From NCBI RefSeq assembly GCF_001655055.1, contig NZ_LXEW01000031.1:1-64000 (forward strand): a stretch of 64,000 bases of DNA, written 5' to 3'. Each line of letters starts with the position of its first letter. Within the stretch, counting starts at the first letter, position 1. Shown here piece by piece: positions 39,471-49,737 of this stretch. Source of the DNA: Providencia heimbachae ATCC 35613. GTDB lineage: Bacteria > Pseudomonadota > Gammaproteobacteria > Enterobacterales > Enterobacteriaceae. Made by a program: the position numbers and the translations under genes. The notes under the pieces were generated by a model, which saw only the letters and a program-made list of their open reading frames with translations, had not been told where the DNA came from and searched no databases.

Positions 39471-40136
39471 TTATAGCCATCCTCGTTCAGCGAATGACAC
39501 ACATTTTTTATGCCCAACTACAAAATGATCCAACAATTTGATGCCCATGATAGAACAAGCATGCTGAATACGTTCAGTTACTTGCCTATCGGCAACGCTT
39601 GGCTCAGGATTACCCGATGGATGATTATGCGCTAAAATAATCGCACTGGCATTCATTTTAATTGCAAAGCGGATAATTTCACGAGGATGGACTTCAACCT
39701 TGTTAAGCGTTCCCTTAAACATCTCCTCATGACAGATAATTTGATGCTGACTATTTAAAAATAGCACCATAAAAACCTCTCTTTCTTGCCCAGCAAAAAG
39801 TTCTAACAATCGAGTTTTTAATAAGTCAGGTTCGGATATCACTTCTTCATGAAGGAATTGTTCAGAAAAAAATCGGCGAGCCAACTCACTCACCGCTTGT
39901 AGCTGGGTAAATTTACAATCCCCCATACCTCTGCACTGCATCAGTTTTGCGTAATCGGCTTGGATCAATAAATAGAGTGAACCGAATTCGCTAAGTAACC
40001 GCTCAGCTAACTGCAAAACTGGCTCACCTTGACTCCCTGTTCTTAAAAAAATAGCTAATAGTTCTGCATCTGAGAGTGATGCGGCACCATAAGCCAATAT
40101 TTTCTCTCTTGGTGGTAAATCGAGATAATTATTCAT
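39471..40136 (-). CDS. radC: RadC family JAB/MPN domain protein
   Basis: A 221-residue protein with an N-terminal helix-hairpin-helix part (LPPREKILAYGAASLSDAELLAIFLRTG) and a C-terminal JAMM metal site (ILAHNHPSGNPEPSVAD, about residues 170-186). The family's biochemical role is unsettled; an early link to DNA repair is disputed. Its place between rpmB and coaBC is conserved in enterobacteria. Confidence 0.95.
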   Translation of the reverse strand: MNNYLDLPPREKILAYGAASLSDAELLAIFLRTGSQGEPVLQLAERLLSEFGSLYLLIQADYAKLMQCRGMGDCKFTQLQAVSELARRFFSEQFLHEEVISEPDLLKTRLLELFAGQEREVFMVLFLNSQHQIICHEEMFKGTLNKVEVHPREIIRFAIKMNASAIILAHNHPSGNPEPSVADRQVTERIQHACSIMGIKLLDHFVVGHKKCVSFAERGWL

Positions 40137-40322
40137 CTCTGCATCCTTTCGTTAGCAACTCCCTTTAATGCTTTTTATATATCAACGCACTTTATAGCAA
40201 TTAACTAAAAAGGATTTTACGTAGCGCTTCGCAAAAATAATTGAGTGATGGTAAATCGAGCACTCTCCTCATTCGTTGATGTGGTAATATGCCGTCTATG
40301 TTGACCGAATCGGATAAAAACA

Positions 40323-41528
40323 ATGACTCAGCTATTAGGTAAACAGATAGTTCTTGGTATTAGTGGTGGCATTGCCGCCTATAAAATCCCTGAGCTTACC
40401 CGCCGGCTACGAGACGAAGGCGCGATTGTTCGTGTCGTGATGACCCATGCAGCAAAAGCCTTTATTACCCCATTAACCTTACAAGCTGTCTCTGGGCATC
40501 CAGTATCTGATGATTTACTGGATCCTGCCGCAGAAGCTGCTATGGGTCACATTGAATTGGCAAAATGGGCTGATATTATTATTTTAGCGCCTGCAACGGC
40601 TGATTTAATTGCTAGACTAAGTACAGGAATGGCCAATGACTTGCTGACGACTGTTTGCCTTGCATCCGCCGCACCTATTGCAGTTGTGCCCGCGATGAAC
40701 CAACAAATGTATCGCGCTGCAGCGACGCAAGATAATTTAATCAAATTGAAACAGCGTCAATATATGATATGGGGACCTGGTGAAGGTAGCCAAGCTTGTG
40801 GTGATGTCGGCCCTGGTCGTATGATTGACCCTCTCGAGGTTGTACGTCTAACACGTGAGTATTTTAACCCTCGATTAGATTTACAAGGCATTAAATTAAT
40901 GATTACAGCGGGTCCAACGCGAGAAGATTTAGACCCTGTACGTTTTATTAGTAATCACAGTTCAGGAAAAATGGGATTTGCAATTGCCAAAGCAGCCAGT
41001 GTACGCGGTGCACAAGTCACACTCATAGCAGGCCCTGTAAACCTTGAAACCCCTAAAGGGGTAAACCGCATTAATGTCACTAGTGGCTTAGACATGTATG
41101 AAAAAGTACATCAATCCATTAATGAACAAGATATTTTTATTGGTTGTGCCGCAGTTGCAGATTATCGAGCTAAAATAGTTGCTGAAAATAAAATTAAAAA
41201 GCAAGGCGATGAATTCACGATAACGTTAGTCAAAAATCCTGACATTGTTGCGAGTGTAGGTAAACTTACGCAAAATCGACCTTATGTTGTTGGGTTTGCA
41301 GCTGAGACCCAAAATGTGGAAGAATACGCACGCCAAAAGCGCCAACAAAAACAACTAGATTTAATTTGTGCAAATGATGTTTCCCTTGCAGATAATGGGT
41401 TTAACAGTGATAACAATGCACTACACCTATTTGATGCCAATGGTGATGTCCGTTTGCCACATTGCAGTAAAATTGAATTAAGCCACTACTTACTTGACGA
41501 GATACTTCAACGTTATGAAAAAAATTGA
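40323..41528 (+). CDS. coaBC: Bifunctional phosphopantothenoylcysteine decarboxylase/synthetase
   Basis: Carries out two CoA steps: CTP-dependent coupling of cysteine to phosphopantothenate (C-terminal half) and decarboxylation (N-terminal flavoprotein half). Motifs are [14 protein letters not shown], the active His of [21 protein letters not shown], the Cys loop [15 protein letters not shown] and the synthetase signature [22 protein letters not shown]. 401 residues (E. coli 406). Its end overlaps dut by 14 bases. Confidence 0.97.
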   Translation: MTQLLGKQIVLGISGGIAAYKIPELTRRLRDEGAIVRVVMTHAAKAFITPLTLQAVSGHPVSDDLLDPAAEAAMGHIELAKWADIIILAPATADLIARLSTGMANDLLTTVCLASAAPIAVVPAMNQQMYRAAATQDNLIKLKQRQYMIWGPGEGSQACGDVGPGRMIDPLEVVRLTREYFNPRLDLQGIKLMITAGPTREDLDPVRFISNHSSGKMGFAIAKAASVRGAQVTLIAGPVNLETPKGVNRINVTSGLDMYEKVHQSINEQDIFIGCAAVADYRAKIVAENKIKKQGDEFTITLVKNPDIVASVGKLTQNRPYVVGFAAETQNVEEYARQKRQQKQLDLICANDVSLADNGFNSDNNALHLFDANGDVRLPHCSKIELSHYLLDEILQRYEKN

Positions 41529-41970
41529 TCTGAAAATTCTTGATGCCCGCATCGGTAACGAATTTCCTCTGCCAACTTATGCAACTACTGGCTCAGCAGG
41601 CTTAGATTTGCGGGCATGCCTTGATGCACCAATTGAATTATCGCCGGGGCAAACAGAGTTAATTCCAACGGGGTTAGCTATCCATATCGCGGATGAACAA
41701 CTCGCAGCCGTTATTTTACCTCGCTCAGGACTTGGTCATAAGCACGGTGTTGTATTAGGTAATCTCGTAGGGTTGATTGACTCAGACTACCAAGGCCAAT
41801 TGATGGTGTCTGTATGGAACCGTAGTGACAAAACATTTACTGTTGAACCGGGCGAGCGCATGGCGCAAATGGTATTTGTTCCAGTCGTTCAAGCTGAATT
41901 TAATATTGTCGATGATTTTGATGCAACGCAGCGCGGTGAAGGTGGTTTTGGTCACTCAGGTCGCCAGTAA
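41515..41970 (+). CDS. dut: Deoxyuridine 5'-triphosphate nucleotidohydrolase
   Basis: Hydrolyses dUTP to dUMP, keeping uracil out of DNA. ATG 41515 gives 151 residues, as in E. coli. Conserved dUTPase motifs are visible: [36 protein letters not shown] and the C-terminal [12 protein letters not shown] that closes over the site. The overlap with coaBC indicates co-transcription. Confidence 0.97.
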   Translation: MKKIDLKILDARIGNEFPLPTYATTGSAGLDLRACLDAPIELSPGQTELIPTGLAIHIADEQLAAVILPRSGLGHKHGVVLGNLVGLIDSDYQGQLMVSVWNRSDKTFTVEPGERMAQMVFVPVVQAEFNIVDDFDATQRGEGGFGHSGRQ

Positions 41971-41994
41971 CACGATTAATATTAAAATGAAATC

Positions 41995-42119
41995 TGCCCT
42001 AAATAATTTGAATTGCATGTAAACGGCGAGCAAAACTATCTTAGGGAGCACGTATCAGTATTTAACCTGGGTAGCTTAGTGATACCAGTAACCATACAGC
42101 TTAAAGTATAACGGGTATA
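41995..42119 (+). repeat. Degenerate dispersed palindromic repeat (copy B)
   Basis: About 125 bases between dut and slmA resemble the full YPAL-like enterobacterial element. The left end reads CCCTAAATAATTTGAATTGC, the centre has GGCGAGC, GGGAGC, ACCTGGGT and AGTGAT blocks, and the right end is CAGCTTAAAGTATAACGGG followed by TATA. The two ends are imperfect inverted copies. The match is from memory of the Yersinia/Serratia consensus. Confidence 0.65.
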
Positions 42120-42133
42120 CACTTTTTAGACCT

Positions 42134-42172
42134 ATTTTGCCCTGTAAATCTCTTTACTCTGGGCAAAATTTT
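42134..42172 (+). terminator. Terminator downstream of coaBC-dut
   Basis: ATTTTGCCC pairs with GGGCAAAAT, with an inner GTAAA/TTTAC stem, then TTT. It lies between the dispersed repeat and slmA. Confidence 0.7.
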
Positions 42173-42213
42173 GGATAGTTTGTTTTGCTGTTTTAGCAGG
42201 GGTCTTATTAGAC

Positions 42214-42813
42214 ATGGCAGAAAAAGCGATAACACAAAAACGTAATAGGCGGGATGAAATTTTACAGTCCCTCGCCTTAATGCTAGAAAGCAGCGATGGT
42301 AGCCAGCGAATCACGACTGCAAAACTTGCAGCAACAGTTGGTGTATCCGAAGCCGCGCTCTATCGCCATTTTCCAAGTAAAATGAAAATGTTTGATAGTC
42401 TCATTGGGTTTATTGAAGACTCTTTGGTTTCACGCATTAATTTAATTTTAACTGACGAAAAAGATACAATTGTCAGGATCAAATTGATTTTAGCGTTAGT
42501 TTTGGGTTTTTCAGAGAAAAATCCTGGCTTAACACGTATAATGACAGGTCATGCGCTCATGTTTGAGCAAGATAGACTCCAAGATCGCATTAACCAATTA
42601 TTTGAACGTATTGAATCACAACTACGACAAGTACTAAAAGAGAAAAAAATACGTGATGGTCATGGATTTAACCACGATGAATCATTACTTGCCTCTCAAT
42701 TACTTGCGTTCTGTGAGGGGATGCTTTCCCGTTTTGTTCGTTCTGAGTTTCGCTATCGACCAACCGTTGAGTTTGAAGCGCGCTGGCCTTTAATTCTAGC
42801 TCAGTTACAATAG
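42214..42813 (+). CDS. slmA: Nucleoid occlusion factor SlmA
   Basis: A 199-residue TetR-family DNA-binding protein that blocks FtsZ assembly over the nucleoid. The N-terminal helix-turn-helix region ([23 protein letters not shown], about residues 32-54) and the C-terminal [20 protein letters not shown] are almost identical to E. coli SlmA (198). It is convergent with pyrE, separated by a terminator. Confidence 0.97.
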   Translation: MAEKAITQKRNRRDEILQSLALMLESSDGSQRITTAKLAATVGVSEAALYRHFPSKMKMFDSLIGFIEDSLVSRINLILTDEKDTIVRIKLILALVLGFSEKNPGLTRIMTGHALMFEQDRLQDRINQLFERIESQLRQVLKEKKIRDGHGFNHDESLLASQLLAFCEGMLSRFVRSEFRYRPTVEFEARWPLILAQLQ

Positions 42814-42832
42814 CCAATTAGTTATACTACTC

Positions 42833-42864
42833 ACCCCGCCCATTATTGGGCGAGGGCTTTTTTT
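42833..42864 (+). terminator. slmA terminator
   Basis: CGCCC / GGGCG core stem extended by C-rich and G-rich flanks, followed by eight T (42858 onward). It lies 20 bases after the slmA stop. Confidence 0.85.
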
Positions 42865-42867
42865 TCA

Positions 42868-43509
42868 TTAAATACCGTACTGTTCACGATACGCTTTCAT
42901 TGCAGCCAAATGTTCTTCCATATCAGGTTGCTCTGTCAGGTAAACAATCAGATCGCTCATGGTAATGATAGAATAAACTTTGCACCCATAATCGCGCTCA
43001 ACTTCCTGTACGGCAGAAATTTCCCCTTTACCTTTCTCTTGGCGATCAAGGCATAACAGTACGCCATTTAATGTCGCTTTTTGCTGCTTAATAATTTCCA
43101 TCGATTCACGAATTGCTGTTCCTGCCGTGATAACGTCATCAACAACGACAACTCGACCTTGTAAAGGACTACCAACTAACATTCCACCTTCACCATGGTC
43201 TTTTGCTTCTTTACGATTAAAGCAATAAGGCATATCGATATCATGGTGTTCCGCTAATGCAACCGCCATCGTGGTGGCAATTGGAATACCTTTATAAGCA
43301 GGTCCAAAAATAACGTCGCATTCAATGGCACTATCTTGCAGTGCTTGCGCATAAAAACGACCGACAAGCGCCAGATCACGTCCCGTATTAAACAGCCCTG
43401 CATTAAAGAAATATGGGCTCTTACGACCTGATTTCAGCGTAAACTCACCAAATTTAAGTACCTGTTTTTTCATGGCAAGTTCAATAAAATCGCGCTGATA
43501 GGCTTTCAT
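42868..43509 (-). CDS. pyrE: Orotate phosphoribosyltransferase
   Basis: A 213-residue enzyme (E. coli 213) that makes orotidine 5'-monophosphate from orotate and PRPP. The PRPP loop is [17 protein letters not shown] (about residues 120-136), and [21 protein letters not shown] near the N-terminus is typical. It follows rph behind an attenuator hairpin, so UTP-sensitive attenuation is expected as in E. coli. Confidence 0.97.
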   Translation of the reverse strand: MKAYQRDFIELAMKKQVLKFGEFTLKSGRKSPYFFNAGLFNTGRDLALVGRFYAQALQDSAIECDVIFGPAYKGIPIATTMAVALAEHHDIDMPYCFNRKEAKDHGEGGMLVGSPLQGRVVVVDDVITAGTAIRESMEIIKQQKATLNGVLLCLDRQEKGKGEISAVQEVERDYGCKVYSIITMSDLIVYLTEQPDMEEHLAAMKAYREQYGI

Positions 43510-43578
43510 TGGTCATTCTCCTCATGGATGGTTAATAATATCTATTTTGTTATTACTATCTAATCGATTATTAGACAT

Positions 43579-43608
43579 AAAAAAGGCGACTCATCAGCCG
43601 CCTTTTTT
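43579..43608 (-). promoter_or_regulatory. rph-pyrE attenuator
   Basis: On the minus strand a GGCGGCTGATGAGTCGCC hairpin with A-rich and T-rich flanks ends in TTTTTT. It starts about 11 bases after the rph stop and about 70 bases before the pyrE start. This is the E. coli layout, where ribosomes translating the rph end follow RNA polymerase closely when UTP is low and prevent termination. Confidence 0.85.
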
Positions 43609-43618
43609 AATGATTAAC

Positions 43619-44332
43619 TTATTTCAACGCTTCTCGCTGCGCGTCGAAAATAGTCTCTAGCCCTGTTTTTGCTAACGCAAGGAGTGCTAGCAATTCCTCA
43701 TGGCTAAACGGTTCGCCTTCGGCTGTGCCTTGAACTTCAATCATACGTCCGTCATCCATCATGACAACATTCATGTCTGTTTCTGCTGCTGAATCTTCAA
43801 CATATTCAAGGTCACATAAAGCGTCTTGACCAACAATTCCCACAGAAACAGCTGCAACCATGGATTTCAATGGGCTTTTTTTCAGTTTTCCCTGTGTAAT
43901 CATGTTGTTCAGTGCGTCAACCAGTGCCACACATGCCCCTGAAATTGCGGCCGTACGTGTACCGCCATCGGCTTGAATAACATCACAGTCTAATGTAATG
44001 GTGTATTCACCCAGTTTTTTCAGATCAACTGCTGCACGTAAAGAACGGGCAATCAGTCGTTGAATTTCCATTGTACGACCCGTTTGTTTTCCACGTGCGG
44101 CTTCTCGTTGGTTACGAGAGTTCGTTGCGCGCGGTAACATGCCATATTCTGCGGTTACCCAACCTTGGCCTTGGCCTTTTAGAAAGCGAGGAACGCCTTC
44201 TTCAACGGTTGCGTTACATAACACCTTCGTATCGCCAAACTCAATAAGAACAGAGCCTTCCGCATGCTTTGTATAGTTGCGCGTAATTTTTATCGGGCGC
44301 ATTTGGTCTGCTAATCTCTCTGCTGGGCGCAT
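43619..44332 (-). CDS. rph: Ribonuclease PH
   Basis: A 237-residue phosphorolytic 3'-5' exoribonuclease that trims tRNA 3' ends. Motifs are [45 protein letters not shown] and [19 protein letters not shown]. The C-terminus is complete, unlike the frameshifted rph of E. coli K-12, so pyrE should not suffer the K-12 polarity defect. Confidence 0.97.
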   Translation of the reverse strand: MRPAERLADQMRPIKITRNYTKHAEGSVLIEFGDTKVLCNATVEEGVPRFLKGQGQGWVTAEYGMLPRATNSRNQREAARGKQTGRTMEIQRLIARSLRAAVDLKKLGEYTITLDCDVIQADGGTRTAAISGACVALVDALNNMITQGKLKKSPLKSMVAAVSVGIVGQDALCDLEYVEDSAAETDMNVVMMDDGRMIEVQGTAEGEPFSHEELLALLALAKTGLETIFDAQREALK

Positions 44333-44369
44333 GGTGTTATCTCCATTATTAATTCGAATTGGGGCGTAT

Positions 44370-44475
44370 TATACACAAAATCATTCAAGGTGCATGTAGG
44401 CGACAAGGGAAGATAATCGGATGAACATAGATAAACGCGATAATTCACCTTACAACGTGAAGTATTACGGGTATA
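44370..44475. repeat. Degenerate dispersed palindromic repeat (copy C)
   Basis: The left end reads TATACACAAAATCATTCAAGG, the middle GGCGACAAGGG and AATCGGATGAACATAG, and the right end TACAACGTGAAGTATTACGG followed by GTATA. It is a shortened copy of the same family as copies A and B. It lies between divergent rph and yicC, about 40 bases before the rph start, and could overlap the rph promoter. Confidence 0.65.
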
Positions 44476-44558
44476 TACGTCCTCAAGGAGATAATGCCTA
44501 TCCTGTCATCCTTCATAGCGCTATAATCTCTTTATCTTGATAATGATAGGAACGAATT

Positions 44559-45422
44559 ATGATCCGTAGTATGACCGCTTTTGCCCGCCGTGATATCAAG
44601 GGTGAATGGGGGAGTGCGGCTTGGGAGCTGCGTTCCGTAAACCAACGTTACCTAGAAACGTATATCCGTTTACCTGAACAATTTAGAAGCCTTGAGCCGG
44701 TTATTCGTGAACGTATTCGCGCTCGCCTTACCCGTGGGAAAGTAGAATGTAACTTGCGTTTTGACTTAGATGGCGCTCATCGCAGCGAACTTATTCTTAA
44801 TGAAGAACTCGCTCGCCAGTTAATTAGCGCAGCCAATTGGGTCAAAAATTACAGCCACGAAGGGGAAGTTAACCCTCTGGAAATTTTACGCTGGCCGGGG
44901 GTGATGTCCGCAGGTGAACAAGACTTAGACGTCATTAGCGAACAACTCCTTGCTGGGCTTGATGAAACTCTTGATGCCTTTATTCAAAGCCGTGAAGCTG
45001 AAGGCGCATCATTGCATGCATTGATCGAACAACGTCTTGATGGTGTTCTGGTCGAAGTTGCGAAAGTTCGTCAGCATATGCCTGAAATTTTGCAATGGCA
45101 GCGTGAGCGCTTACAAACTAAGTTGGAAGAAGCAGAAATCCAAGTTGATAGTAATCGACTGGAACAAGAACTTATTCTTCTCGCTCAACGGGTTGATGTC
45201 TCTGAAGAACTCGACCGATTAGAATCCCATGTTAAAGAAACACGCAATATTCTGAAGAAGAAAGAAGCCAACGGCCGTCGCCTTGACTTTATGATGCAAG
45301 AATTTAATCGTGAATCAAATACGTTAGCGTCTAAATCAATTAATAGCGAAGTGACTAAATCAGCCGTTGAATTAAAAGTATTGATTGAGCAAATGCGAGA
45401 GCAAATTCAGAACATCGAATAG
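44559..45422 (+). CDS. yicC: YicC family endoribonuclease
   Basis: A 287-residue protein (E. coli 287) beginning MIRSMTAFARRDIKGEWGSA and ending IEQMREQIQNIE. The N-terminal YicC domain and C-terminal DUF1732 (RRLDFMMQEFNRESNTLASKS) are both complete. Recent work describes YicC as an RNase acting on small RNAs. It is divergent from rph and has its own terminator. Confidence 0.95.
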   Translation: MIRSMTAFARRDIKGEWGSAAWELRSVNQRYLETYIRLPEQFRSLEPVIRERIRARLTRGKVECNLRFDLDGAHRSELILNEELARQLISAANWVKNYSHEGEVNPLEILRWPGVMSAGEQDLDVISEQLLAGLDETLDAFIQSREAEGASLHALIEQRLDGVLVEVAKVRQHMPEILQWQRERLQTKLEEAEIQVDSNRLEQELILLAQRVDVSEELDRLESHVKETRNILKKKEANGRRLDFMMQEFNRESNTLASKSINSEVTKSAVELKVLIEQMREQIQNIE

Positions 45423-45452
45423 TATTTCTCAGCATTTCAGAGCAAATCACTG

Positions 45453-45488
45453 AGCCAGCCGATACACTGTATTAGCTGGCTTTTTTTT
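45453..45488 (+). terminator. yicC terminator
   Basis: AGCCAGC / GCTGGCT stem with a 15-base loop followed by eight T, 30 bases after the yicC stop. Confidence 0.88.
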
Positions 45489-45615
45489 AAACAAAAGCAT
45501 AAAAAACAGCAAGAGCATACTGTTGGTAAAATTTTTTAGGATTCCGTAGCACAATATTTACTTTAGACTATAGAGATACATAGCCTTTAACATCCCACGA
45601 TAAAAGGAATTATAT

Positions 45616-46439
45616 ATGGAGCACCCGCACCAACCTTTCGAAGAAATAAAAAAAATTGATGAATTTGGTATTGAATACTGGTCAGCTCGAGAGCTCTCTA
45701 AGCTCCTAGAATATTCGGAATACCGTCACTTTACCCCTGTGTTAGAAAGGGCTAAAGAGGCATGTTTACATAGTGGGCATAGCATTGATGACCATTTCGA
45801 GGATGTCCTCGATATGGTTAATATTGGGTCAGGTGCTCAACGAAAACTTAAGGATGTCATACTATCTCGCTATGCTTGTTACTTAGTTGTACAAAATGGC
45901 GACCCAAGTAAGCCTGTAATAGCGGCAGGGCAGACTTATTTTGCACTTCAGACAAGAAGACAAGAATTAGCTGATGATCAAACGTTTAAAAAATTACGTG
46001 AAGATGAAAAACGCCTATTTCTTCGTAACGAATTGAAAGAACATAACAAACAGTTGGTAGAAACGGCTCAACAGGCCGGGGTAGAAACAAGTATTGATTT
46101 TGCTATATTCCAAAATCATGGATACAAAGGCTTATACGGCGGTTTAGACCAAAAAGGCATCCACCAGCGTAAAGGTTTAAAAAAATCACAAAAATCTTAG
46201 ACCATATGGGTTCGACAGAACTAGCCGCCAACTTATTTAGAGCCACACAAGCAGAAGAAAAACTAAAACGAGACAACGTACAAAGTAAAGCACACGCAAA
46301 TCAAACTCATTTTGATGTTGGCAGGAAGGTAAGAGATACCATCCATGAACTTGGCGGAACAATGCCAGAAGATTTATCATCCCCAGACAAGAGCATTAAA
46401 CAGTTAGAAACCGCCGAAAAGAAAAAACTCGGCAAATAG
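45616..46439 (+). pseudogene. dinD: DNA-damage-inducible protein D, frameshifted
   Basis: The first 194 codons match the DinD N-terminus (WSARELSKLLEYSEYRHF, LSRYACYLVVQNGDPSKPV). The frame then stops after KKSQKS at 46198-46200, while the adjacent frame continues with KILDHMGSTELAANLFRATQ to 46439. One more A in the run of five at about 46190 restores 274 residues, the exact E. coli DinD length. Either the gene is recently inactivated or the base was lost in sequencing. The upstream region has no complete LexA box (CTGT-N8-ACAG); only a left half TACTGT at 45518 is seen, so SOS control is doubtful. Confidence 0.92.
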
Positions 46440-46507
46440 AGTTTAAATATCTTTAAAACAATTTAAAATAATTCTATCGATACCCGGTATTTTCGAGAAT
46501 GTTATTT

Positions 46508-46537
46508 AAAAAGAGAAAACCTAGACTTTCTCTTTTT
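46508..46537. terminator. Bidirectional terminator between dinD and nupG-like gene
   Basis: Perfect 11-base stem (AAAAAGAGAAA / TTTCTCTTTTT), 8-base loop, between convergent genes; A and T runs on either side suit both directions. Confidence 0.8.
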
Positions 46538-46562
46538 AATTGATATTAACGCTTACTTATTC

Positions 46563-47822
46563 CTAACCGAATTTCGCTTCTTTAAGTGCTGTACCACCTT
46601 TATCGTGGTGATAATGGAACGTGAACTGGAAAATAATCGCTAATATGACGGTATAAGAGGCGAAAACTAACCATATCATTTGCCAATCTTTGATACCGCC
46701 TACCGTGAAGTAATCGACAACTAAGCCACTGAGGATTGCACCGAAGTAAGCACCAACTCCGTTAACCATGGTCATAAACAGCCCTTGAGCACTTGCTCGC
46801 ATTCTAGTATCAACTTCCCTTTCAATAAAAATTGAACCCGAAATATTGAAGAAATCAAATGCGCAGCCATACACAATCATCGACATAATTAAGAACATCA
46901 AGCCAATCGCAGAAGGGTCACCGAAGGCAAAGAAACCAAACCTTAGCGTCCATGCAAACATGCTCAGTAACATGACGGTTTTAATACCATAACGCTTCAA
47001 GAAGAAGGGGATCGCTAAAATAAAGCATACTTCCGCCATCTGTGAAACAGATAACAAAATAGAAGGGTATTGAACCACTAAGCTATCTTGATATAACGGA
47101 TTTAAACCAAAGTCATGCAGGAATGGATTACCAAATGTATTGGTGATTTGTAATACAGCACCAAGTAACATCGCAAATAAGAAGAACACGGCCATGATTG
47201 GTTTTTTAAATAACACCAAAGCATCCAAACCAAATTTGCTCATCCACGTGGTTGAAATGGCTTTTTTATTAACGGCAATTTTTGGTAAGGTTAATGAATA
47301 AGCCGCCAACAGTAACGAACTCGCTGATGCAATATAAAGCTGCATACTGCTAAGCTCGAATTTCAGTAAGCTAATACTCCACATCGCCACAATAAAGCCA
47401 ACCGTACCAAAGACACGAATAGGTGGGAAATTAGCGACAGAATCCAATTGATATTGGCTCAATGATGAATAACTAATGGTATTGGATAACGCTATGGTTG
47501 GCATAAAGGCCATCGCATTTATTAGCATTACCCAAAACATCATGGTCGAGTCCATCACAGTGGCAGCGTAAAATAAGGATGCGGCACCGATAATGTGGCA
47601 AATCGTATATAAGCGGTTAGCAGGGATATATTTATCTGCAATAATACCGATAAGCCCTGGCATTAAAATAGCGGCAATCCCTTTCGAGCTGTATACCATG
47701 CCAACTTCTGCACCGGAGAAACTCAACGTTTTCATCATGTACGAGCCGAGCGTGACTAACCAGCTTCCCCAGACAAAATATTGTAGAAAAAGCATCACTT
47801 TTAAGCGAGATTTAATATTCAT
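46563..47822 (-). CDS. Nucleoside:H+ symporter, NupG/XapB family
   Basis: A 419-residue MFS transporter with 12 expected membrane segments. It follows E. coli NupG/XapB closely: FLQYFVWGSWLVTLGSYM at the start, FPPIRVFGTVGFIVAMW, LLGAVLQITNTFGNPFLHDF, and YGCAFDFFNISGSIFIEREV. It imports nucleosides with protons. Its ATG overlaps the stop of the EamA gene by four bases, and a purine nucleoside phosphorylase gene heads the run, so xanthosine or purine nucleoside uptake is likely. NupG versus XapB cannot be decided by eye. Confidence 0.9.
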   Translation of the reverse strand: MNIKSRLKVMLFLQYFVWGSWLVTLGSYMMKTLSFSGAEVGMVYSSKGIAAILMPGLIGIIADKYIPANRLYTICHIIGAASLFYAATVMDSTMMFWVMLINAMAFMPTIALSNTISYSSLSQYQLDSVANFPPIRVFGTVGFIVAMWSISLLKFELSSMQLYIASASSLLLAAYSLTLPKIAVNKKAISTTWMSKFGLDALVLFKKPIMAVFFLFAMLLGAVLQITNTFGNPFLHDFGLNPLYQDSLVVQYPSILLSVSQMAEVCFILAIPFFLKRYGIKTVMLLSMFAWTLRFGFFAFGDPSAIGLMFLIMSMIVYGCAFDFFNISGSIFIEREVDTRMRASAQGLFMTMVNGVGAYFGAILSGLVVDYFTVGGIKDWQMIWLVFASYTVILAIIFQFTFHYHHDKGGTALKEAKFG

Positions 47823-48748
47823 ACTAAGCTCCGTTTGGAGTTATCTTTATTTGTTTTTATCTTCAACTCAGCAACCGCGACACCGATTAAAATCACGGCA
47901 ACGCCAACAAACTGAATGAATTCGAGGGGTAAGTGTAATACGGTAACGGAAAGTAATATGGTTACCGGTAGTTGCATCGAGCTCACTATTGTCGCCAGAC
48001 TGGTTCCGATAAGGGGTGTGCCTTTTGCGAACATCCACATACCAAAAAAAGAACCAAAGAATGCTAATAGCAACCCATAGGATAAAAAGAGCTGTTGAAA
48101 CGTTGAGAAATCGAGTAAAAATGTCGGTGGCACCACGATAGAAGTTAGAATTGCACCTCCAGTGACCATAATCGCCGAACGCATCATTGGATCTGTTTTT
48201 ATGGCTAAAGCCCCGCTCACATAAACGCGAATGGCATTTGATAACGCTGCAAAAAGCCCTAAGACCACACCTAACCAATGAAAGGCAATACTGCCATTGT
48301 TCAAGATTCCAGTCGCCAATACCGTGCCAATTAAAATAACTACCACTGAGACTATCGTCATGACGGGTGGAACACGACGAGTGACCGCAGCATTGATGGC
48401 GACACCCATCCAAGTAAATTGCAAAAATAAAACCACGCCTAATGCAGGAGAAAGATACTGTAATGAGGCATAATACAATAACCCTGTTAAGCCTGTTGTC
48501 GTTCCCGTAATTAACATCAATAACGCTTGCTTACGAGACGGCCAGACTAAACGTGTTTTTCGGAATATTGCGCCGATAACAACAAACAACCACAACAAAA
48601 AAGCACCTAATACGGTTTGGCTGCCAATAACATCGTTTAAAGAAAAACCCGCTCGATACGCTAAAACGACTAACGTTGAAAGAATGCCATAGCTGCAAGC
48701 CCCTAAAGAAACTAAAATCAGACCTTTAAATTTCATTTCAATATTCAC
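47819..48748 (-). CDS. EamA/DMT family transporter
   Basis: A 309-residue protein with ten hydrophobic segments in two repeats, the EamA layout (first repeat starts GLILVSLGACSYGILSTLVV; second from about residue 155). It includes GVVLFLQFTWMGVAINA, typical of the family. Its place between a nucleoside phosphorylase and a nucleoside symporter suggests transport of a purine base, nucleoside or ribose derivative, possibly export; the family alone gives no substrate. It overlaps the downstream gene. Confidence 0.85.
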   Translation of the reverse strand: MNIEMKFKGLILVSLGACSYGILSTLVVLAYRAGFSLNDVIGSQTVLGAFLLWLFVVIGAIFRKTRLVWPSRKQALLMLITGTTTGLTGLLYYASLQYLSPALGVVLFLQFTWMGVAINAAVTRRVPPVMTIVSVVVILIGTVLATGILNNGSIAFHWLGVVLGLFAALSNAIRVYVSGALAIKTDPMMRSAIMVTGGAILTSIVVPPTFLLDFSTFQQLFLSYGLLLAFFGSFFGMWMFAKGTPLIGTSLATIVSSMQLPVTILLSVTVLHLPLEFIQFVGVAVILIGVAVAELKIKTNKDNSKRSLV

Positions 48749-48792
48749 TCACCGTATTCCTATGACATTCTTTATATTATTTTGAGAAAAAG

Positions 48793-49611
48793 CTAGAAGC
48801 GTTCGATAACGCCAGTCACTAATTTCAAGAAGGTTGCTTTCACTCTTTCGGCCGTTTCAATGACTTCATCATGGCTCAATGGTTGCTCTAAAATGCCGCA
48901 AGCCATATTGGTCAAACAGGAGATACCCACGGTTTTGATTTGCGAATGATGTGCCACTAATGCTTCAGGAACAGTAGACATACCCACGGCATCGGCACCT
49001 AATGTTCTGATCATACGAATTTCGGCAGGTGTTTCATAAGTCGGGCCCGTCCACCATGCATATACACCTTCACGTACAGCAACACCCTGCTCTGATGCAA
49101 CATCCTTGATTATTTGACGTAATTCCTTGTTATAAACTTCACTCACATCAAGGAAACGCACACCTAACTCTGGGTTATTTGGTCCCATTAATGGGTTATT
49201 TGCTGTCAGATTGATGTGATCATTAATAATCATCAAATCACCTGGGTTAAAGTCAGTATTCACCGCACCACAAGCATTAGTAATAATCAGTTTTTCAACA
49301 CCTAACGCTTTCATTAAGCGCACAGGGAAAGTCACCTGATCCAGTGAGAAACCTTCGTAATAGTGGAAGCGACCTTTCATCGCCACAACGCTTTTACCTG
49401 CAATAGTGCCGATAACCAACTCATTGGCATGACCAACCGCTTCCGATTTAGCAAAGTGAGGAATTTCGCTATAAGGAATACGAACCGCGTTTTCTAATGT
49501 ATCCGCGAAAGGGCCTAAACCAGAACCCAAAATGATACCCACCGTAGGCTTAACATCAGTGCGTGATTGAATAAAGTTTAAGGTCTCTAAAATATCTTTG
49601 GTGTTGTGCAT
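48793..49611 (-). CDS. Purine nucleoside phosphorylase, trimeric type (XapA/PunA-like)
   Basis: Splits purine nucleosides with phosphate into base and ribose 1-phosphate. Motifs of the trimeric PNP family: VGIILGSGLGPFAD, the GRFHYYEG loop, TNACGAVN and the base-site segment GPTYETPAEIRMIRTLGADAVGMSTVPE. ATG 49611 gives 272 residues with GGAGA six bases upstream; an in-frame ATG 15 codons earlier lacks this. It resembles E. coli XapA (277). It heads the minus-strand operon and is divergent from a ROK regulator. Confidence 0.93.
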   Translation of the reverse strand: MHNTKDILETLNFIQSRTDVKPTVGIILGSGLGPFADTLENAVRIPYSEIPHFAKSEAVGHANELVIGTIAGKSVVAMKGRFHYYEGFSLDQVTFPVRLMKALGVEKLIITNACGAVNTDFNPGDLMIINDHINLTANNPLMGPNNPELGVRFLDVSEVYNKELRQIIKDVASEQGVAVREGVYAWWTGPTYETPAEIRMIRTLGADAVGMSTVPEALVAHHSQIKTVGISCLTNMACGILEQPLSHDEVIETAERVKATFLKLVTGVIERF

Positions 49612-49737
49612 GGCTATCTCCGAAAACATCAAATAAGGATTATTAATAGCCATCATAAAGTAATTTTAAAATCGAACCGCGATCTTAATCTCATTTTAAG
49701 AAAAAGTTTCTCGGTATGATGTGTGAATCATGGTGCA

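Noticed and set aside
45505-45525. AACAG-N10-CTGTT inverted repeat as a LexA box for dinD
   Set aside because: The half sites are in the opposite orientation to CTGT-N8-ACAG, so LexA would not be expected to bind.
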